Source of the DNA: Anniella stebbinsi
Lineage: Eukaryota; Chordata; Lepidosauria; Squamata; Anniellidae
Length of the DNA: 64,000 nucleotides
Assembly (NCBI GenBank): GCA_029215795.1
Contig: JARDYH010000001.1
Span: 193,695,654-193,759,653, forward strand
Reading direction: 5' to 3'
The notes under the pieces are model-generated. The model made no database searches, was not told where the DNA came from, and worked only from the letters and a program-made list of their open reading frames with translations. Positions 49,439-61,940 of this stretch are shown here, one piece after another (within the stretch, counting starts at the first letter, position 1; the number at the start of each line of letters is the position of its first letter). A program made the translations under genes and the position numbers.

Positions 49439-49637
49439 CTCACCCACACTCTTCATGGAGCTGCCGATCTTCCTGGAGGCACCCTGAAAGCGGTCAAGGT
49501 CCCAGCGGGGCACCTTGGTTACTATGTAGTCCAGGCTAGGTTCAAAACAGGCAGTCGTCTTTCCTGATACTACATTCTCAATTTCCGGTAAGGGGATCCC
49601 AAGGGCTATTTTCGCCGCAATAAATGCCAAAGGGTAC
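49439..49637 (-). CDS. CPS1: CPS1 exon: end of phosphorylation domain (human residues ~731-797)
   Basis: One base completes Gly, then 66 codons follow from [19 protein letters not shown] to [10 protein letters not shown], ending in phase 0. It contains [20 protein letters not shown] and MKSVGE, conserved from bacteria to vertebrates. The Pro of TKVPRW corresponds to human P774, which I recall as a CPS1-deficiency site, and is retained. The acceptor is gtgccag and the donor is a consensus gtgagt. The segment QGASRKIG differs modestly from mammals. Confidence 0.96.
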
Positions 49638-51650
49638 CTGGCACCAAAGACAAAGGGAAACATTTTCAAAGTGGCAGGAATGAGCTGTAAATCATGAGGA
49701 CATGTTTAATCCTTAAGAAGCCTTTCTTGAAGATATAGTACTTTGCAGAGCATTCATTCCTTAACAAGAAGTACCTTGCCTAAAACTCCTGTTGTCATAG
49801 CCACCATTCCCTCCACACACCCCTTCTGCCTCTACATTGGTAACTTGGGACAATAACTTGGTGGTATTCTTTTTTTTAAAAAAAAAATAATTTTTATTAA
49901 TTTCAACACAATAAACATACACAATATAATAAACAAACGACATAACCCTCGACAATCCCCCCGTGCTCCCCCCCCCCGAGACCTTCTCTTAATCATTCTT
50001 CATCCTTCCAAAATTTTAACGATTCTTTTGAAGGTATTTGTCCTTTCCCCGATCTTAAAACATATTCCAAAAAGGGACTCCATATTTCTCCAAAATCACT
50101 CTTACTGGACATTCCCCTTTTTATTTTCATTTTACATGTCAACATATCATTCAAGGCCATATCCCAAATTTCTTTATACCAATCTTCTATTGTATAGCTT
50201 CCTTGCCCTTTCCAATTTTTAGCAATCATTATTCTAACAGGTGCCAGGAGGTTGTTTACCAATTCTCTATTAGTTATATGCTCATTCCCACTGTCCCATA
50301 TTGCTAGTAGAGCTAACTTTGGGTTTAATTCCAATTTACTTCCGATTATATCACTTATTTCTTTAAAAACCCTTTCCCAAAATTTTTGTACATGTTCACA
50401 GCTCCACCACATATGAAAATAGGTTCCAACCTCCTGACACCCCCTCCAACAATTCTTAGACACTTTTTTGTCAATATGGTGAAATCTTACAGGTGTTAGA
50501 TACCATCTCCACACTCTTATAGTAATTCTCCTTAATTCTAATCGACAACAGCTTTAACATTCTTACTTTCCATATCCTCTCCCAGTTATAATCATTAATT
50601 TTGGTGGTATTCTTCATGAGGCCAGATTTGGCCCAGGGACTTCACTTGCTGATCCCTGCTGTAACACAACTGAGAAGAGGTTGGCTGACCCCCTTTCTCA
50701 TGGTTTTAATCAGAAAGTGGTGATGAAGGGAAATATTGCAGATTCCTTTAATCACATAGAGAGAGTTACCTTTACCTCACATTCTAAAGAACCTCAGTGT
50801 GAGACTATAGATTTTTTTTTCTAGCTACAAAAGCCTGTTTGGCTGTTTGGAAGACAGCTCACTTAAGTCCATAGAATTCTTCAAGAAAGGAAGCATAAGG
50901 AATGAGAATCTAGATTAGAGTACAATATGGGGCCTGCTTCTAGAGAAACTAATTTTCCATTAAATCTATGGAAGGCCATATGCCGCATCTTGAAATGGAG
51001 GTATATAAGGGAACCCTTTGTTTCAAAACTATGTTGATATGGTTGCTAGTCTATATGCAACATACATGTCTCAAGCCCTTTCAGATGCTGTGGTTTACCA
51101 AGAAGTTGTGGAGACTGGTGGTGTGATGTCATGGGATGGGGAATCCACTCTGGGCGCTATACAAGGTACTAAACCCTATCACCAAACTACGTTCAGCACC
51201 TTGGATCGCTCCTTTGGAGTTCTGACTGGTTCTAACTGAGCAGATTCACCGTCCCACTGACAAGGAGTACAAGACAGTTATTACTGAACTAGGGGACTGA
51301 TACTGGGCCCACAAGTGATTTGGGTTATGGACCAATGGGCAGGGGGGCTTATTGCTTTATGACAAGCGTAAACACCCAATAGATGCTGCTGAAGTGATTC
51401 CACAGTTTGCCAGCATTTAAAAGGGTTAGCTCAAGTTACTAGTAAACTATGATTTAGCCAACAAATCAAAGAAAAGTAGTGATGCCATTTCCTTCAAATT
51501 AGAGGAGAGGTCTTCATTAACTCCATATTTGAAACAATACAAAGATATTGGAAGTATTCTCTGAAAAAGACCTTTTTGGCTTATCTAACCAAGAACTTTT
51601 TTCTATTTCCAAATGCTTCCCTTGCAACATTGCCCATTTCCTTGCCTTAC
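49638..51650 (-). other. CPS1 intron, 2013 bp
   Basis: Its main content is the antisense-oriented L1 at 49872-50600 with target duplications. The remaining 50615-51650 shows nothing recognisable. Confidence 0.9.
49872..50600 (-). mobile_element. L1 LINE, 5'-truncated, same strand as CPS1, with target-site duplication
   Basis: The minus strand encodes the ORF2 C-terminus over 173 codons (49993-50514), with FHMWWSCEHVQKFWERVFKE, NPKLALLAIWD, VRIMIAKNWKGQGSYTIEDW and a stop. This is typical L1 zinc-knuckle-flank wording. A short A-rich 3' end lies at 49872-49900. Identical 14-bp direct repeats ttggtggtattctt flank it at 49858-49871 and 50601-50614. The open frame and perfect duplication mark it as a young insertion. 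Lacking endonuclease and polymerase, it is immobile. Confidence 0.88.
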
Positions 51651-51861
51651 CCTGTGGCCTTCGATGCTAAGGCAGAGCTTCTAGAAAGCCTAGCATTCAC
51701 TTCAATTACGCAATACTCCAGAGAAGTAGGATTTAAGGCATACTGGATGTTACATTCTCCTACAATGTTCAAGTGGCGGACAACCTTGATGGTTGTTTCC
51801 CGGAGCATCTGCAGCTCTTCATTGGAGAGGGTTTGACTGGGAGCCACGACGATAGAATCTC
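51651..51861 (-). CDS. CPS1: CPS1 exon: ATP/Mg site of ATP-grasp 1 (human residues ~661-731)
   Basis: The longest exon here, 211 bp: two bases completing Gly, 69 codons from [13 protein letters not shown] to SSALASKAT, then two bases of the next Gly. It carries the metal and ATP ligands. Gln in ECNIQ and Glu and Asn in [12 protein letters not shown] correspond to CarB Q285, E299 and N301, human about Q700, E714 and N716. All are intact, so bicarbonate activation should be functional. The acceptor is acaaacag and the donor gtaagg. [12 protein letters not shown] is one of the most conserved strings in the whole family. Confidence 0.97.
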
Positions 51862-51936
51862 CTGTTTGTGAAAGCAAAAATTGTTAAAAATAAAAGCTCC
51901 AATGGTGGTTGTGGTGATACCCCACATTTATGTTCC

Positions 51937-52500
51937 CTTAGGTATGTCTGAGTGAGTATGTTTAGAGAGCTTAGAATGTTAGACTGAGTGGGTGTGGCTA
52001 GTGATGCTATATAAGAGTTTAGACAGTCAGTTAGTAGAGAGTTACGGCTTGTATGTGAGTAAGTGTAGATAGAGTAGAGAAGGAAGTAGTGTGAGAAGAG
52101 TGTGTGAAGAAAGAATAGATTATTTATTTTATTTTATTCATTTATTGCATTTTTATACCGCCCTATAGCCGAAGCTCTCTGGGCGGTTCACAAAAATTAA
52201 AACCATGAAATCATTTTTAAAAATATAAAACAAACCACAATCTAAAAACACAAAATAACATACAATATAAAAACACAACCAGAATAAAAACAAGCAGCAG
52301 GAATTAATACAGATTAAAATACAAATTTAAAATACAAATACAAAGATTGTAGAGATTTAAGATTATTAATATTAAGATTGTTATTACTGGTATTATTAAG
52401 AATAGGCAGGTTTTAAATTGAACTTGAAAAAACTAAGAAGTGTAAACAACAATAAACGTTTTCTTTATTTTGCTACCATAAAACCACGCGTCAGCTTGGC
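51937..52500 (+). mobile_element. Possible solo LTR interrupted by an L2 tail
   Basis: A TATA-like gctatataagag at 52007-52018 and a polyadenylation-like aataaacgttttctttattt at 52451-52470 sit about 440 bp apart, as in a U3-R-U5 arrangement. About 230 bp of L2 tail lies in between. The ends and target duplication could not be fixed, and no primer-binding site or retroviral coding sequence is present. Confidence 0.3.
52120..52350 (-). mobile_element. L2-type LINE 3' tail, antisense
   Basis: It reads accgccctatagccgaagct ctctgggcggttcac followed by an A-rich segment. It is the same family as 2375-2590 and better preserved. Confidence 0.8.
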
Positions 52501-52840
52501 TTTATCACCTGCTCTATTGGTTCATAAATCCACAAATTACATTAAACCTTTAGCCCAGAATATCCACAAGCAGAACCTATTTCACAACGTCATGTTCCCT
52601 CACAGAGAGGGGAAAGATAGCATTCTTTTGCCCTTCCCTCACGCTTATTCAAGTGGTAGTGCTTGTCTTGAGAAAGAGTGCTCACAACCAGACCTAGTAT
52701 GTAGATGGCGTGGTGGCACAGTGGTCAATTCTGATTATCAGAGACACAGCTAATCTAGTACATTGTAAAAAGTACTGGTTGTATGAAAGGCAATTTATGT
52801 ATTTCAAAGTAATCAAATATACTGTACTTAGACTGACCAC

Positions 52841-52925
52841 CTAATCCTATCCACATTTATTTAGAAGTAAGTCTCACTGGCGTTAAACAGAATTTACCCC
52901 TTGAAATTGTGTTTAGGATTGAAAG
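52841..52925. repeat. 85-bp palindromic repeat (CAATCCTATGC family), copy
   Basis: It runs from cctaatcctatccacattta to gtgtttaggattgaaagc, with core agaagtaagtctcactgg. Confidence 0.65.
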
Positions 52926-53189
52926 CTAAATCAATAACCATATATGAAATGATTAAATGGAATATAAATAGACCATAAAATAGTGTTAAGCAGAAATTAT
53001 GCTAAAATTTGTCATACTTGTATTTCAAATAAAGGCATTTTATATATGAAAAACCCAGTTTTTCAGCTCATCTTGAATTCTACACATTTGTGATTAACTG
53101 GATTTAACATCTGTGTTGTAAGAAACAGCTGCACTCTATATTTGTACAAGAGTCTTTCCACTGAGTTTGAGCACCAAACCAATGTTTAA

Positions 53190-53192
<3 letters not shown>

Positions 53193-53220
<28 letters not shown>
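53193..53220. repeat. (AT)n microsatellite
   Basis: About fourteen AT units. Confidence 0.95.
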
Positions 53221-53223
<3 letters not shown>

Positions 53224-53254
53224 GCTCTCCGCAAGTTTATTTTATGCTATAAAC

Positions 53255-53350
53255 TAGGGATGTACATCAGATTCAGCGAAGTCTGAGCCGAATCAGGCAA
53301 CTTCAGATCATTTTTGGGCTAATCAGAGCCATGGCAGCCCAACTTTGAAC
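53255..53350. mobile_element. hAT-like element, single truncated end
   Basis: tagggatgtacatcagattc followed by gaatc- and agatc-rich sequence matches the TAGGGNTGTGCAC termini elsewhere. No partner end is seen. Confidence 0.5.
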
Positions 53351-53404
53351 AATATCATTCTCAGGTATCAAAGATTAACATCACAGTTATCTAAGCAAAC
53401 CTAC

Positions 53405-53549
53405 CTGTATGAACTCCCATCGCATCAACATTTTCCATGTTACAGACAGTAATACAGTTGTCAGCTGCATCTCTTACAACTTCATACTCAATCTCCTTCC
53501 ACCCTACCACTGACTTCTCCACAAGAATTTGATTGGTTATTGCGAATGC
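53405..53549 (-). CDS. CPS1: CPS1 exon: ATP-grasp 1 core (human residues ~613-661)
   Basis: The exon has 48 codons plus the first base of Gly, from [13 protein letters not shown] to [20 protein letters not shown] and the His of MGVHTG are the conserved ATP-grasp 1 elements; that His corresponds to CarB H243 and human H659. The acceptor, catcaag, sits behind a weak pyrimidine tract interrupted by purines, but frame and homology fix it. The donor is gtaggt. It starts in phase 0 and ends in phase 1, matching its neighbours. The 112-codon open frame seen here runs into intron on the 5' side and should not be read as a gene. Confidence 0.96.
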
Positions 53550-54324
53550 CTTGATGGTCAAAGAAAAAGACCAAAATAATTTTTTCATTAAGTAGGTGAA
53601 CTCTGGAAGACTGATATTTCCTGCTATTTTTTGGTACACAAATAGTTCCTGCCAAAGTATGACTTCCGCTGGCAAGAGGAGCCATGTGGGAGTAATCGGG
53701 CTGTGTGGATGGGCATCCAGCCTGCTCATGATAAACCAGAATTCTAGCTTATTGTGTGTGAACGTGGCCTGTAAGTTTAGATTTTATGAGAGTGATTTAG
53801 TAAATCTTACTCAGTTCTCTATTAAGAGGGCACTAATCCCACTGAAGAAGGTTTCAACAGATGTCATTGGTCATTTGAATGATTAATTAGAGAAAAAATC
53901 CATATGAGCTGCGAGAGTGCTTTTGTGAGGAGGGCATAGAAGAAGACCTTCCCCCTTATTTGCTGAGGTCTCTTTGCAAGGATTTGAGATATAAACATTG
54001 AGAGCACATCTTACTGAGCATTATATTTTGGCCAACTCCACAAAAAAAATTGAATTCCCTCTTGCTAATTTAGATAGCAATGTCGCAGCAAAGGTTGTTT
54101 CATGGCAGCATCTGCACAGCAGAAATATGTTGAAATAATGTAGTGGGTTGCTTTAATGACAAATGTGTGTGTGTGTGTTGTCATTGTTCCAAACTATAAT
54201 TGTGTTATAACGTATGGTCTAAACAAATGAACCTAGTACTCTACTATAATAATTAACATGTGCATATTAGTCATCATTTGCTATCTCTCTGATACATTTA
54301 GGAGTTGGTGGCACAGGAAACGCC

Positions 54325-54357
54325 AGGAGGAGGAGGAGGAGGAGGAGGAGGAGGAGG
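54325..54357. repeat. (GGA)n microsatellite
   Basis: About ten aggagg-phase units; it produces a poly-Glu shadow frame. Confidence 0.95.
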
Positions 54358-55991
54358 TAAAGATTGCAGTCAGTATAGAGAAAAAGAGAAGTTTCTGTCC
54401 CTTACATTGTTGGTTCCTTAATTTAAGTCTTTTTTGCTAGGGCATATGGCCATATAGAACACTGGTTTACTGAGAAGCATAATTGCTTTCTATTAAAGTG
54501 ATAATTGGCCATATGTCCACAAGAGTTCCATCGGCATTAATGAAGCAAGACCAACGTATCCAAGGCTTAAAAGAGGATTCTGGGAATGGGCATTAAGCCA
54601 TGGCCACCAGATTCTATTATGCTCAGCGCTGCTTTTAGTTTTAGCCATGAATTTAGAATTCTAAAAATAACTTTTGCACTTAAAATTCACTCCAAATTCA
54701 CTACTGCATAATATTATGGCATATTCTTAGATGGCTTTTAACAAGGGGTAGACAGATTCAGAGAGGTTAGGTCTGTCATAAGGGCTAAATGGAAATACCA
54801 TATTCGGAGGCAGTATGCTTCTGAATACCAGATGCTGGAGACAAACAACACAGGCAGACCATCACCTTTCCTGCCCCACTGATCTTTCCAGAAGTATCTG
54901 GATGGCCACGTCTGGAGACAGAACGCTGATCTAGATGGAACCTGTTCCAGATCCAGGACAGAGCAATGGTTATGCTCTTATATGCCAACAGAAGAACAGA
55001 GGTCGTATTGAGTAAGCCAGATGTTGCTATTGTTACCCTGCTCCCTCTGAGGAACAGATATAAAATATTAAACAATATAGCCATCTAAAATGGATATGAT
55101 CAACTAAGCCAACCAAGGTAAGAAGGTCACATAGTCCATCTAAATGTTGAAAACTCAGGAGTTTGTACATTTCTGGTCCATGGCTGTTTAGTAGATCAAG
55201 GAACTCTTCCCTCTCCCTCTCTATAGCCTTGCCAGGTGATCAGCTTGAGAATGGTATAGTCAGCAGCATGGAAGCCATTCGCATGTTTTGTGATCCCATG
55301 CTGTAGGGGTATATTTGTGAATAATGAAAACACATGGATGGGGCTGCATGGTTCTTTTCCACAGAATTGGCACCCAAGATGGTTAGAAGAGAAAACAGTC
55401 AGATACAGGATTACAATTTGTCTATGCTCACACTGGACACTGACCTATAATGGCATAGGGGGTGGGGGACAGGCCTTTAGATGCCTTCAGCTTTTAAGGA
55501 GAGTGACACGGACGGAGGTTACAATGATTAAACATGTCTAACCCTGTTCAAATCAAAGGAACCACTGGAGCCCAATCCTATCGGCCCAGACAAACCATCA
55601 TAGACTGCCTATACTTTCTTCCAGTCTGTTCTTGGTGCATTGCTGTCTCTCAGCCCAACGCAAGACAGATCTGTGTGACATTTCCCCTCCTGATTTGTTT
55701 CAGAAAGCAAAGAAAATACAGGCCATTATATTTCATTTTGACCCAAATTGCTAGATCATTTGCTCAAATTAAGAGCCATTTCTGACCATTTTTTACCCCA
55801 GTTCACCATGTCACTTTAATCATTCACATTATCCAACTCAATAACAGGCAATATGAAGGTGGATCATTAAAGAACATCAAGATTCTTTTCCTTAGGAAAG
55901 AAAAACTAACCCACAGTCTATAGGACCACACAAATCTAGGCTTGAAATGGGAATAAGTTCATGTGCCTTCGCCAAGATTGGGCAGCTTGGT

Positions 55992-55992
<1 letters not shown>

Positions 55993-56032
<40 letters not shown>
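55993..56032. repeat. (ATT)n microsatellite
   Basis: About thirteen ATT units directly upstream of an L2 relic. Confidence 0.95.
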
Positions 56033-56034
<2 letters not shown>

Positions 56035-56189
56035 CATTTAGGGTGATTTTTGATGACCCAGATACTCAGGTGGCAAGATATATCACAGTTTCCTTTTTCA
56101 ATCCAGCAACAAAAAAACTCCTATCTATTACTCTGTCTCATTTTTGTGCATCTTTATATCATGACTCTCATGTTTCCAACTGTAGTAAA

Positions 56190-56545
56190 GAAGGTGGTAA
56201 TCGAAGACAGGGCCTTTTTAATCGTAGCACCCAATTTATGGAACTATCTTACCAGAGAAGTTCATCTGCAACCTTGTTTATTTGTTTGTTTTTCTGCTCT
56301 GGGTAAAAAGCTTTTAATTTGGCTAGGTCTTTTATTGCTTATGTTGAATTTGACGTTGGATTTTTAAAAATTTTGTAGATCTTGGTTGTGATGTTTATTT
56401 TCTACTGTGATGTGGTTTTCTAACTTTTCTGCTTTTTTTATTGATGATTATTGTTTTTATTGATTGCATTGGTTTCATGTAAGCTGCTGTAGGAGACTTG
56501 TGGCTGAAGAATGGGAGAGAAATACCTAAAATATGTAAGTTAAGG
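56190..56545 (+). mobile_element. L2-clade LINE relic, sense
   Basis: A frame at 56190-56290 reads VVIEDRAFLIVAPNLWNYLTREV, the L2 C-terminal motif (RAF..VAP.LWN.LP.EV). It is followed by a decayed 3' UTR ending near gtaagctgctgtaggagact. Confidence 0.65.
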
Positions 56546-56829
56546 GAGGAGAGGTTAGAATGTCTTGTCAATAGATCCTCAAGGGACAGGAAATACTAAT
56601 CGGCAATGTTTTATAATATTCTTCTATTCAAAATCAGTAAGTAACAGAAATTTTCCTCTGCTCTTACATAAAAGGAAGGTAGACGCATGGTTCTGGTCTT
56701 AATAGGATATCGAGCTTGCTCCAGTCTGGGCATGGCCAGGACACAGATTCCAGATTAAAATATGTGTTTGCCTTGAATAAACCTTTGGATCCCAGGCCAA
56801 CACTGATGGAATAATATAAAATAGCACCA

Positions 56830-57230
56830 GCTTTTATTTGTTCTTTATTAAAGTTATATCCTGTATTTCCACTAAAAAAATAGTGCTCAGGGTGGCTAGC
56901 ATTAATAAAAGATCAAATTATGATTAAAACATAAAAAGAAATCAATTAAAAACACAAAAAGAAATCCATAGAAAAGGAAATAAATGGCTCCTGCCAGTTA
57001 AAACCTACTTCATCAAGCAAGCCAGCTAAAAAGCCAAAGACCTGTCCATATAAGAATGCCTTTACCTGCTGGCAAAAGGACAACAGAGATGGGATTCACC
57101 CGGCCTCCCTTGGCAGAGAATTCCAGAGCCTGGGGACAGCCATTAAGGAGATCGTCTCTCACATTCCTACCAAAGGTACCTGTCTGAAGGATCTTAAAAC
57201 CTGGGCAGGCTCATGAGAGAATATGGTATT
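56830..57230 (-). mobile_element. L2-type LINE 3' UTR relic, antisense
   Basis: The + strand contains gtgctcagggtggctagca, then gagaattccagagcctgggg acagcc and aaaacctgggcaggctcatg, the reverse of a squamate L2 3' region. No frame survives. Confidence 0.6.
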
Positions 57231-58417
57231 TTGCCATTCACTGCACTAGCAGCCAGTTGGGCTGTGTGATGACCTATCAGTAGAAGAGTCCTGGCAGGGA
57301 CCCTTTCCACAGGTGGTAGAGCACAGCAAGCAAGCATGAGACCTCCATCACTTGCTGCCAAGGAGGTTTCCTTGCTCACATTCTCAGACACTGATGATTC
57401 CCCACCCCACCCCACAAAAGATATCCCCACAGCTCAGAGGACCCCACTTTCACCTTCCTAGGTGAAAGCCTCACAACTTCACCAAGAACACACCTCAAGA
57501 ACATCCCCTCAGTGCTATTTGCTCCACATCAGATATAACATGTATTGGACATTTAACTGTTCTAAGGCAGATTGTCTGCACATTTCATGCTCTTTTTTCT
57601 ATCATTCAGAAATCCTGGAAAAACATTGGTACAAATTCACAAAATTACTTGTGGCTGAAGAATGGGAGAGAAATTCAAAATATTATTTGGTTATTTACGA
57701 GATGAGGCGGAAACAGGCAATCTAGATTTGATGCTGGATTTAGTAATGGCAGTTAAAACAAAACACCACTAGCAGCCTATTGGGGGGAAATAGATGCTTA
57801 AAACGATATGGGATGTTGTATTACTTTCAAAATTAACATATTTTCTAGAAATTATTTTTAAAACCCAACAGATAAGGGTTTCCCATGCCCCAAAGATAGT
57901 ATATTAATTTCCAGGATAGATTACTTTTCCACCTCAACAGATTTGTTTTCTTATTTATATTATCTTTATACTTATGGTGGGGCCTTTTATATTTTTCCTG
58001 AATAAACAACTTACTATTAAAAAAAGAAGGTAAAAAGAACACATGGCAGCTTCTCTAACTGAATACAGAGTTGGTCCAGGGAGATAAAATCCAAGACACA
58101 CATCTTCCCACAGGACTACCTCAGAATACTTACCTGGCAGGGGAGACACCTTGATCATGAAGGACTACCTCAGCCTACCAGGCTCCAGACCAGTCCTAGA
58201 ACAGCATTCCAGGTTCTGACTGAGGCCCTGCTGGTTTAGCTAGTCTCGCTCGTGGCTCTCACAGTATGCCAGCCAAGGTGCATCTGCTCTGCTGTCTGCC
58301 TGCTATGCCCTAAACCTCATCCTGCTTGGTTTTTCCCAGGCTTACCCCTTGGCTGTGACTCTCATGAGGGCACCAGATGTGTATGGAAGTACCACTAAAG
58401 AACAACCACAACAATAC

Positions 58418-58546
58418 CTTGGTCCCAAGATCCAGCAGCCGTTCCTTGTCAAGACATAAACCTGATCCGAGTCCACCCAAGGCATACGCAGAGCGTATCA
58501 TGACGGGATAGCCAATTTTTTCTGCTGCTTCTAAAGCATCTTCTAT
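58418..58546 (-). CDS. CPS1: CPS1 exon: ATP-grasp 1 glycine-rich loop (human residues ~570-612)
   Basis: The exon has 43 codons, [19 protein letters not shown] to LLDLGTK, and is in phase 0 at both ends. It carries the ATP-binding glycine-rich loop [11 protein letters not shown]. The Arg in VMIRS corresponds to CarB R169 and human R587, a nucleotide contact. The acceptor is attttag at 58547-58553 and the donor is gtattg. The tail CLDKERLL is the least conserved part compared with human, as is usual for a surface segment. The exon stands alone between introns of about 0.8 kb upstream and 4.9 kb downstream. Confidence 0.96.
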
Positions 58547-59548
<1,002 letters not shown>

Positions 59549-59663
59549 TCAGCATTAAAAAAGAAGAACATGTTCTGAAATCTATCCAGCTGGGGCAGAT
59601 TATCACACACTTGTCTAAGTAGCATGGCCAAATACACATCACCAAAAAAGAGGAATTACATTA

Positions 59664-59667
<4 letters not shown>

Positions 59668-59704
<37 letters not shown>

Positions 59705-59712
59705 TATGTATG

Positions 59713-59773
<61 letters not shown>

Positions 59774-59784
59774 GTATATATATG
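59668..59784. repeat. Compound (TG)n(TA)n(TG)n(TA)n microsatellite
   Basis: Two TG blocks alternate with two TA-rich blocks over about 115 bp, including tatgtatg steps. Confidence 0.95.
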
Positions 59785-60492
59785 GGTGCAAATTTAGAAA
59801 TAATAATCATAATTTACATAGAAATACAGTACATCACCCCATAGTCAGGAAGATCGGCCAGATGACCTGTGTACCTCCTCAGTCTGCTGACCAAGTGCTA
59901 ACGGTTAATGGGCTCCTTCAAGGCCCTTGCTCACCTTGACTTTAAACCAGACTTGGACTGGATAATCCATTAAATAGAGAACTCCTTCAAACAGAGGATT
60001 GCCCTCCGCTAGCTAATAGAGAACTGTCCTCTGTAAAGTAGGTCACCAGGCCACCCTATGACTAAAACCCAGTTCCTACAGTTCACTGACCCTGCTATCC
60101 TCTTGACATGGTGGAGAAGCAAACATGTGCCTCTCCGTCCACACCCATGATGTAGCATGGAAGGCTCTGTTCTATGTGGAAGCTCTATGCACATGAAACT
60201 GGGTTACATGAATCATCCCCCAACATTTCTAAGGAGGAAAACATTGTGCAAGCCCTCTGCCCAAAGTGTCCTTTTCACGTTATAATATAGAAATCCATGA
60301 TGATGGGGAACAACGTGTATATTCCTCCACTGAGCTAACCCAGTAGGCATATGAACTAGGCCTAAAACATATCAGTCAGCAGAGAGTATTCAAGCTCTCC
60401 AGTCATGGGGATGCACTGTCTGCTATATTAGCTCCCAGATATCAAGGCCATTGTTTGGACATTTATTTATTTAGTATCAGTACTTGTAATTC

Positions 60493-60627
60493 AGCCTTCC
60501 CCGACTCGACGTAATCCAGATGTGTTGGCCTGCGACACCCATCATTCCAAGCCAGTGTTACCCTGCTGGCTGTGGATGATGAGAGTTGTAGTCCAACACT
60601 TATGGAGGGAGCCAGGCAGGCAAAGGC
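60493..60627. repeat. Palindromic repeat, TGTTTTGGACTACA type
   Basis: The left arm contains cagatgtgttggcctgcgac; the right arm contains gttgtagtccaacacttatg. The outer ends cagccttcc and ggcaaaggct also pair. Confidence 0.65.
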
Positions 60628-60904
60628 TAAACTAATGATTAAACCAATAATAATTAATTATTATCTGACAAAAGGATGTTGGGCGCTGTCCGATCGATTA
60701 GCTCAATTTATATGCTACTATGTCCAAAAGGCTTGAGGTTGGTGGATTCTGAGAGCCCTTATAGTTGTAAAGAGACTTATACTGCAAGGTTGGAAGGATG
60801 AGCGTCCACCATCTATAATTCAATAGCCTGAGGATCTTAATGCTCTTTCTACATTTGAATGTATATCCATCAATTGTCAATCTTGTTTGGATACCTATTC
60901 CCAT

Positions 60905-61740
60905 ATACTGTCTTGATAGGCTGGAGCGCTGGACTGAAAACAACAGAATGAAATTTAATAGGAATAAATGCCAAGTTCTACACCTAGGAAAAAGAAACCA
61001 AATGCACAGTTACAAGATGAGGGATACTTGGCTGAGCAATACTACAAGCGAAAAGGATCTTGGAATTGTTATAGATCAAAAGCTGAATATGAGCCAACAG
61101 TGTGATGTGGCTGCAAAAAAAGTAAATGCTATTTTGGGCTGCATTAATAGAAGTATAGCTTCCAAATCAAGCAAGGTACTGGTTCCCTCTATTCGGCACT
61201 GGTTAGGCCTCATCTTGAGTATTGCGTCCAGTTCTGGGCACCACACTTCAAGAAGGATGTAGATAAGCTAGAGTGTGTTCACAGGAGGGCAATGAGGATG
61301 ATTAGGGGTCTGGAAACAAAGTCCTATGAGGAGAGACTGAAAGGACTGGGCATGTTTAGCCTGGAGAAGAGAAGACTGAGGGGAGACATGATAGCACTTT
61401 TCAAATACTTGAAAGGTTGTCACACAGAGGAGAACCAGGATCTCTTCTCGATCAACCCAGAATGCAGGACGTGGAATAATGGGCTCAAGTGACAGGAAGC
61501 CAGATTCCAGCTAGACATCAGGAAAAACGTCCTGACTGTTAGAGCAGTACGACAATGGAACCAATGACCTAGGGAGGTGATGGGCTCTCCCACACTAGAG
61601 ACTTTCAAGAGGCAGCTGGACAACCATCTGTCAGGGATACTTTAAGGTGGATTCCTGCCTTGAACAGGGGGATGGACTCGATGGCCTTATAGGCCCCTTC
61701 CAACTCTACTATTCTATGATTCTATGATTCTATGACATTA
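60905..61740 (+). mobile_element. CR1 LINE 3' end, 5'-truncated, frameshifted
   Basis: It encodes the CR1 ORF2 C-terminus. One frame gives RLERWTENNRMKFNRNKCQ and VLHLGKRNQM, then KDLGIVIDQKLNMS. After a frameshift near 61180-61250 a second frame gives [35 protein letters not shown] and a stop at 61490. The 3' end carries three ATTCTATG octamers at 61712-61736, diagnostic of CR1. The element is dead: frameshifted and without endonuclease or palm. Confidence 0.93.
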
Positions 61741-61913
61741 ACGTACATTTTTAAGATATAGGTGCTGAATGTCTGCTAGTGTTATTGTGAAGTGATGCTG
61801 TCTTTTTGTTTTCCTTTTTCTGCTGTATTTGCAAATTTAAAATTAAAGTTATAAAAAAATGGTATCACTTATTTCTAAGCATTTAAGGAATTAAAAATGC
61901 AGGCCATCTTAAA

Positions 61914-61940
61914 CACACACACACACACACACACACACAT
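61914..61940. repeat. (CA)n microsatellite
   Basis: About thirteen CA units. Confidence 0.95.

Larger units (their letters stand above)
51862..53404 (-). other. CPS1 intron, 1543 bp
   Basis: It holds an LTR-like segment interrupted by an L2 tail (51937-52500), an 85-bp repeat (52841-52925), an (AT)n tract and one hAT-like end (53255-53350). Confidence 0.85.
53550..58417 (-). other. CPS1 intron, 4868 bp
   Basis: It contains (GGA)n, (ATT)n and two L2 relics. I see nothing else in 53550-54324, 54358-55992 or 57231-58417. A 27-bp phrase, acttgtggctgaagaatggg plus agagaaat, occurs at both 56499 and 57647. Confidence 0.85.

Noticed and set aside
57462..57725. An extra CPS1 exon or an L1 ORF in the 57.5-57.7 kb frame
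   Set aside because: No family motif is present, and the CPS1 frame is already continuous across this intron.
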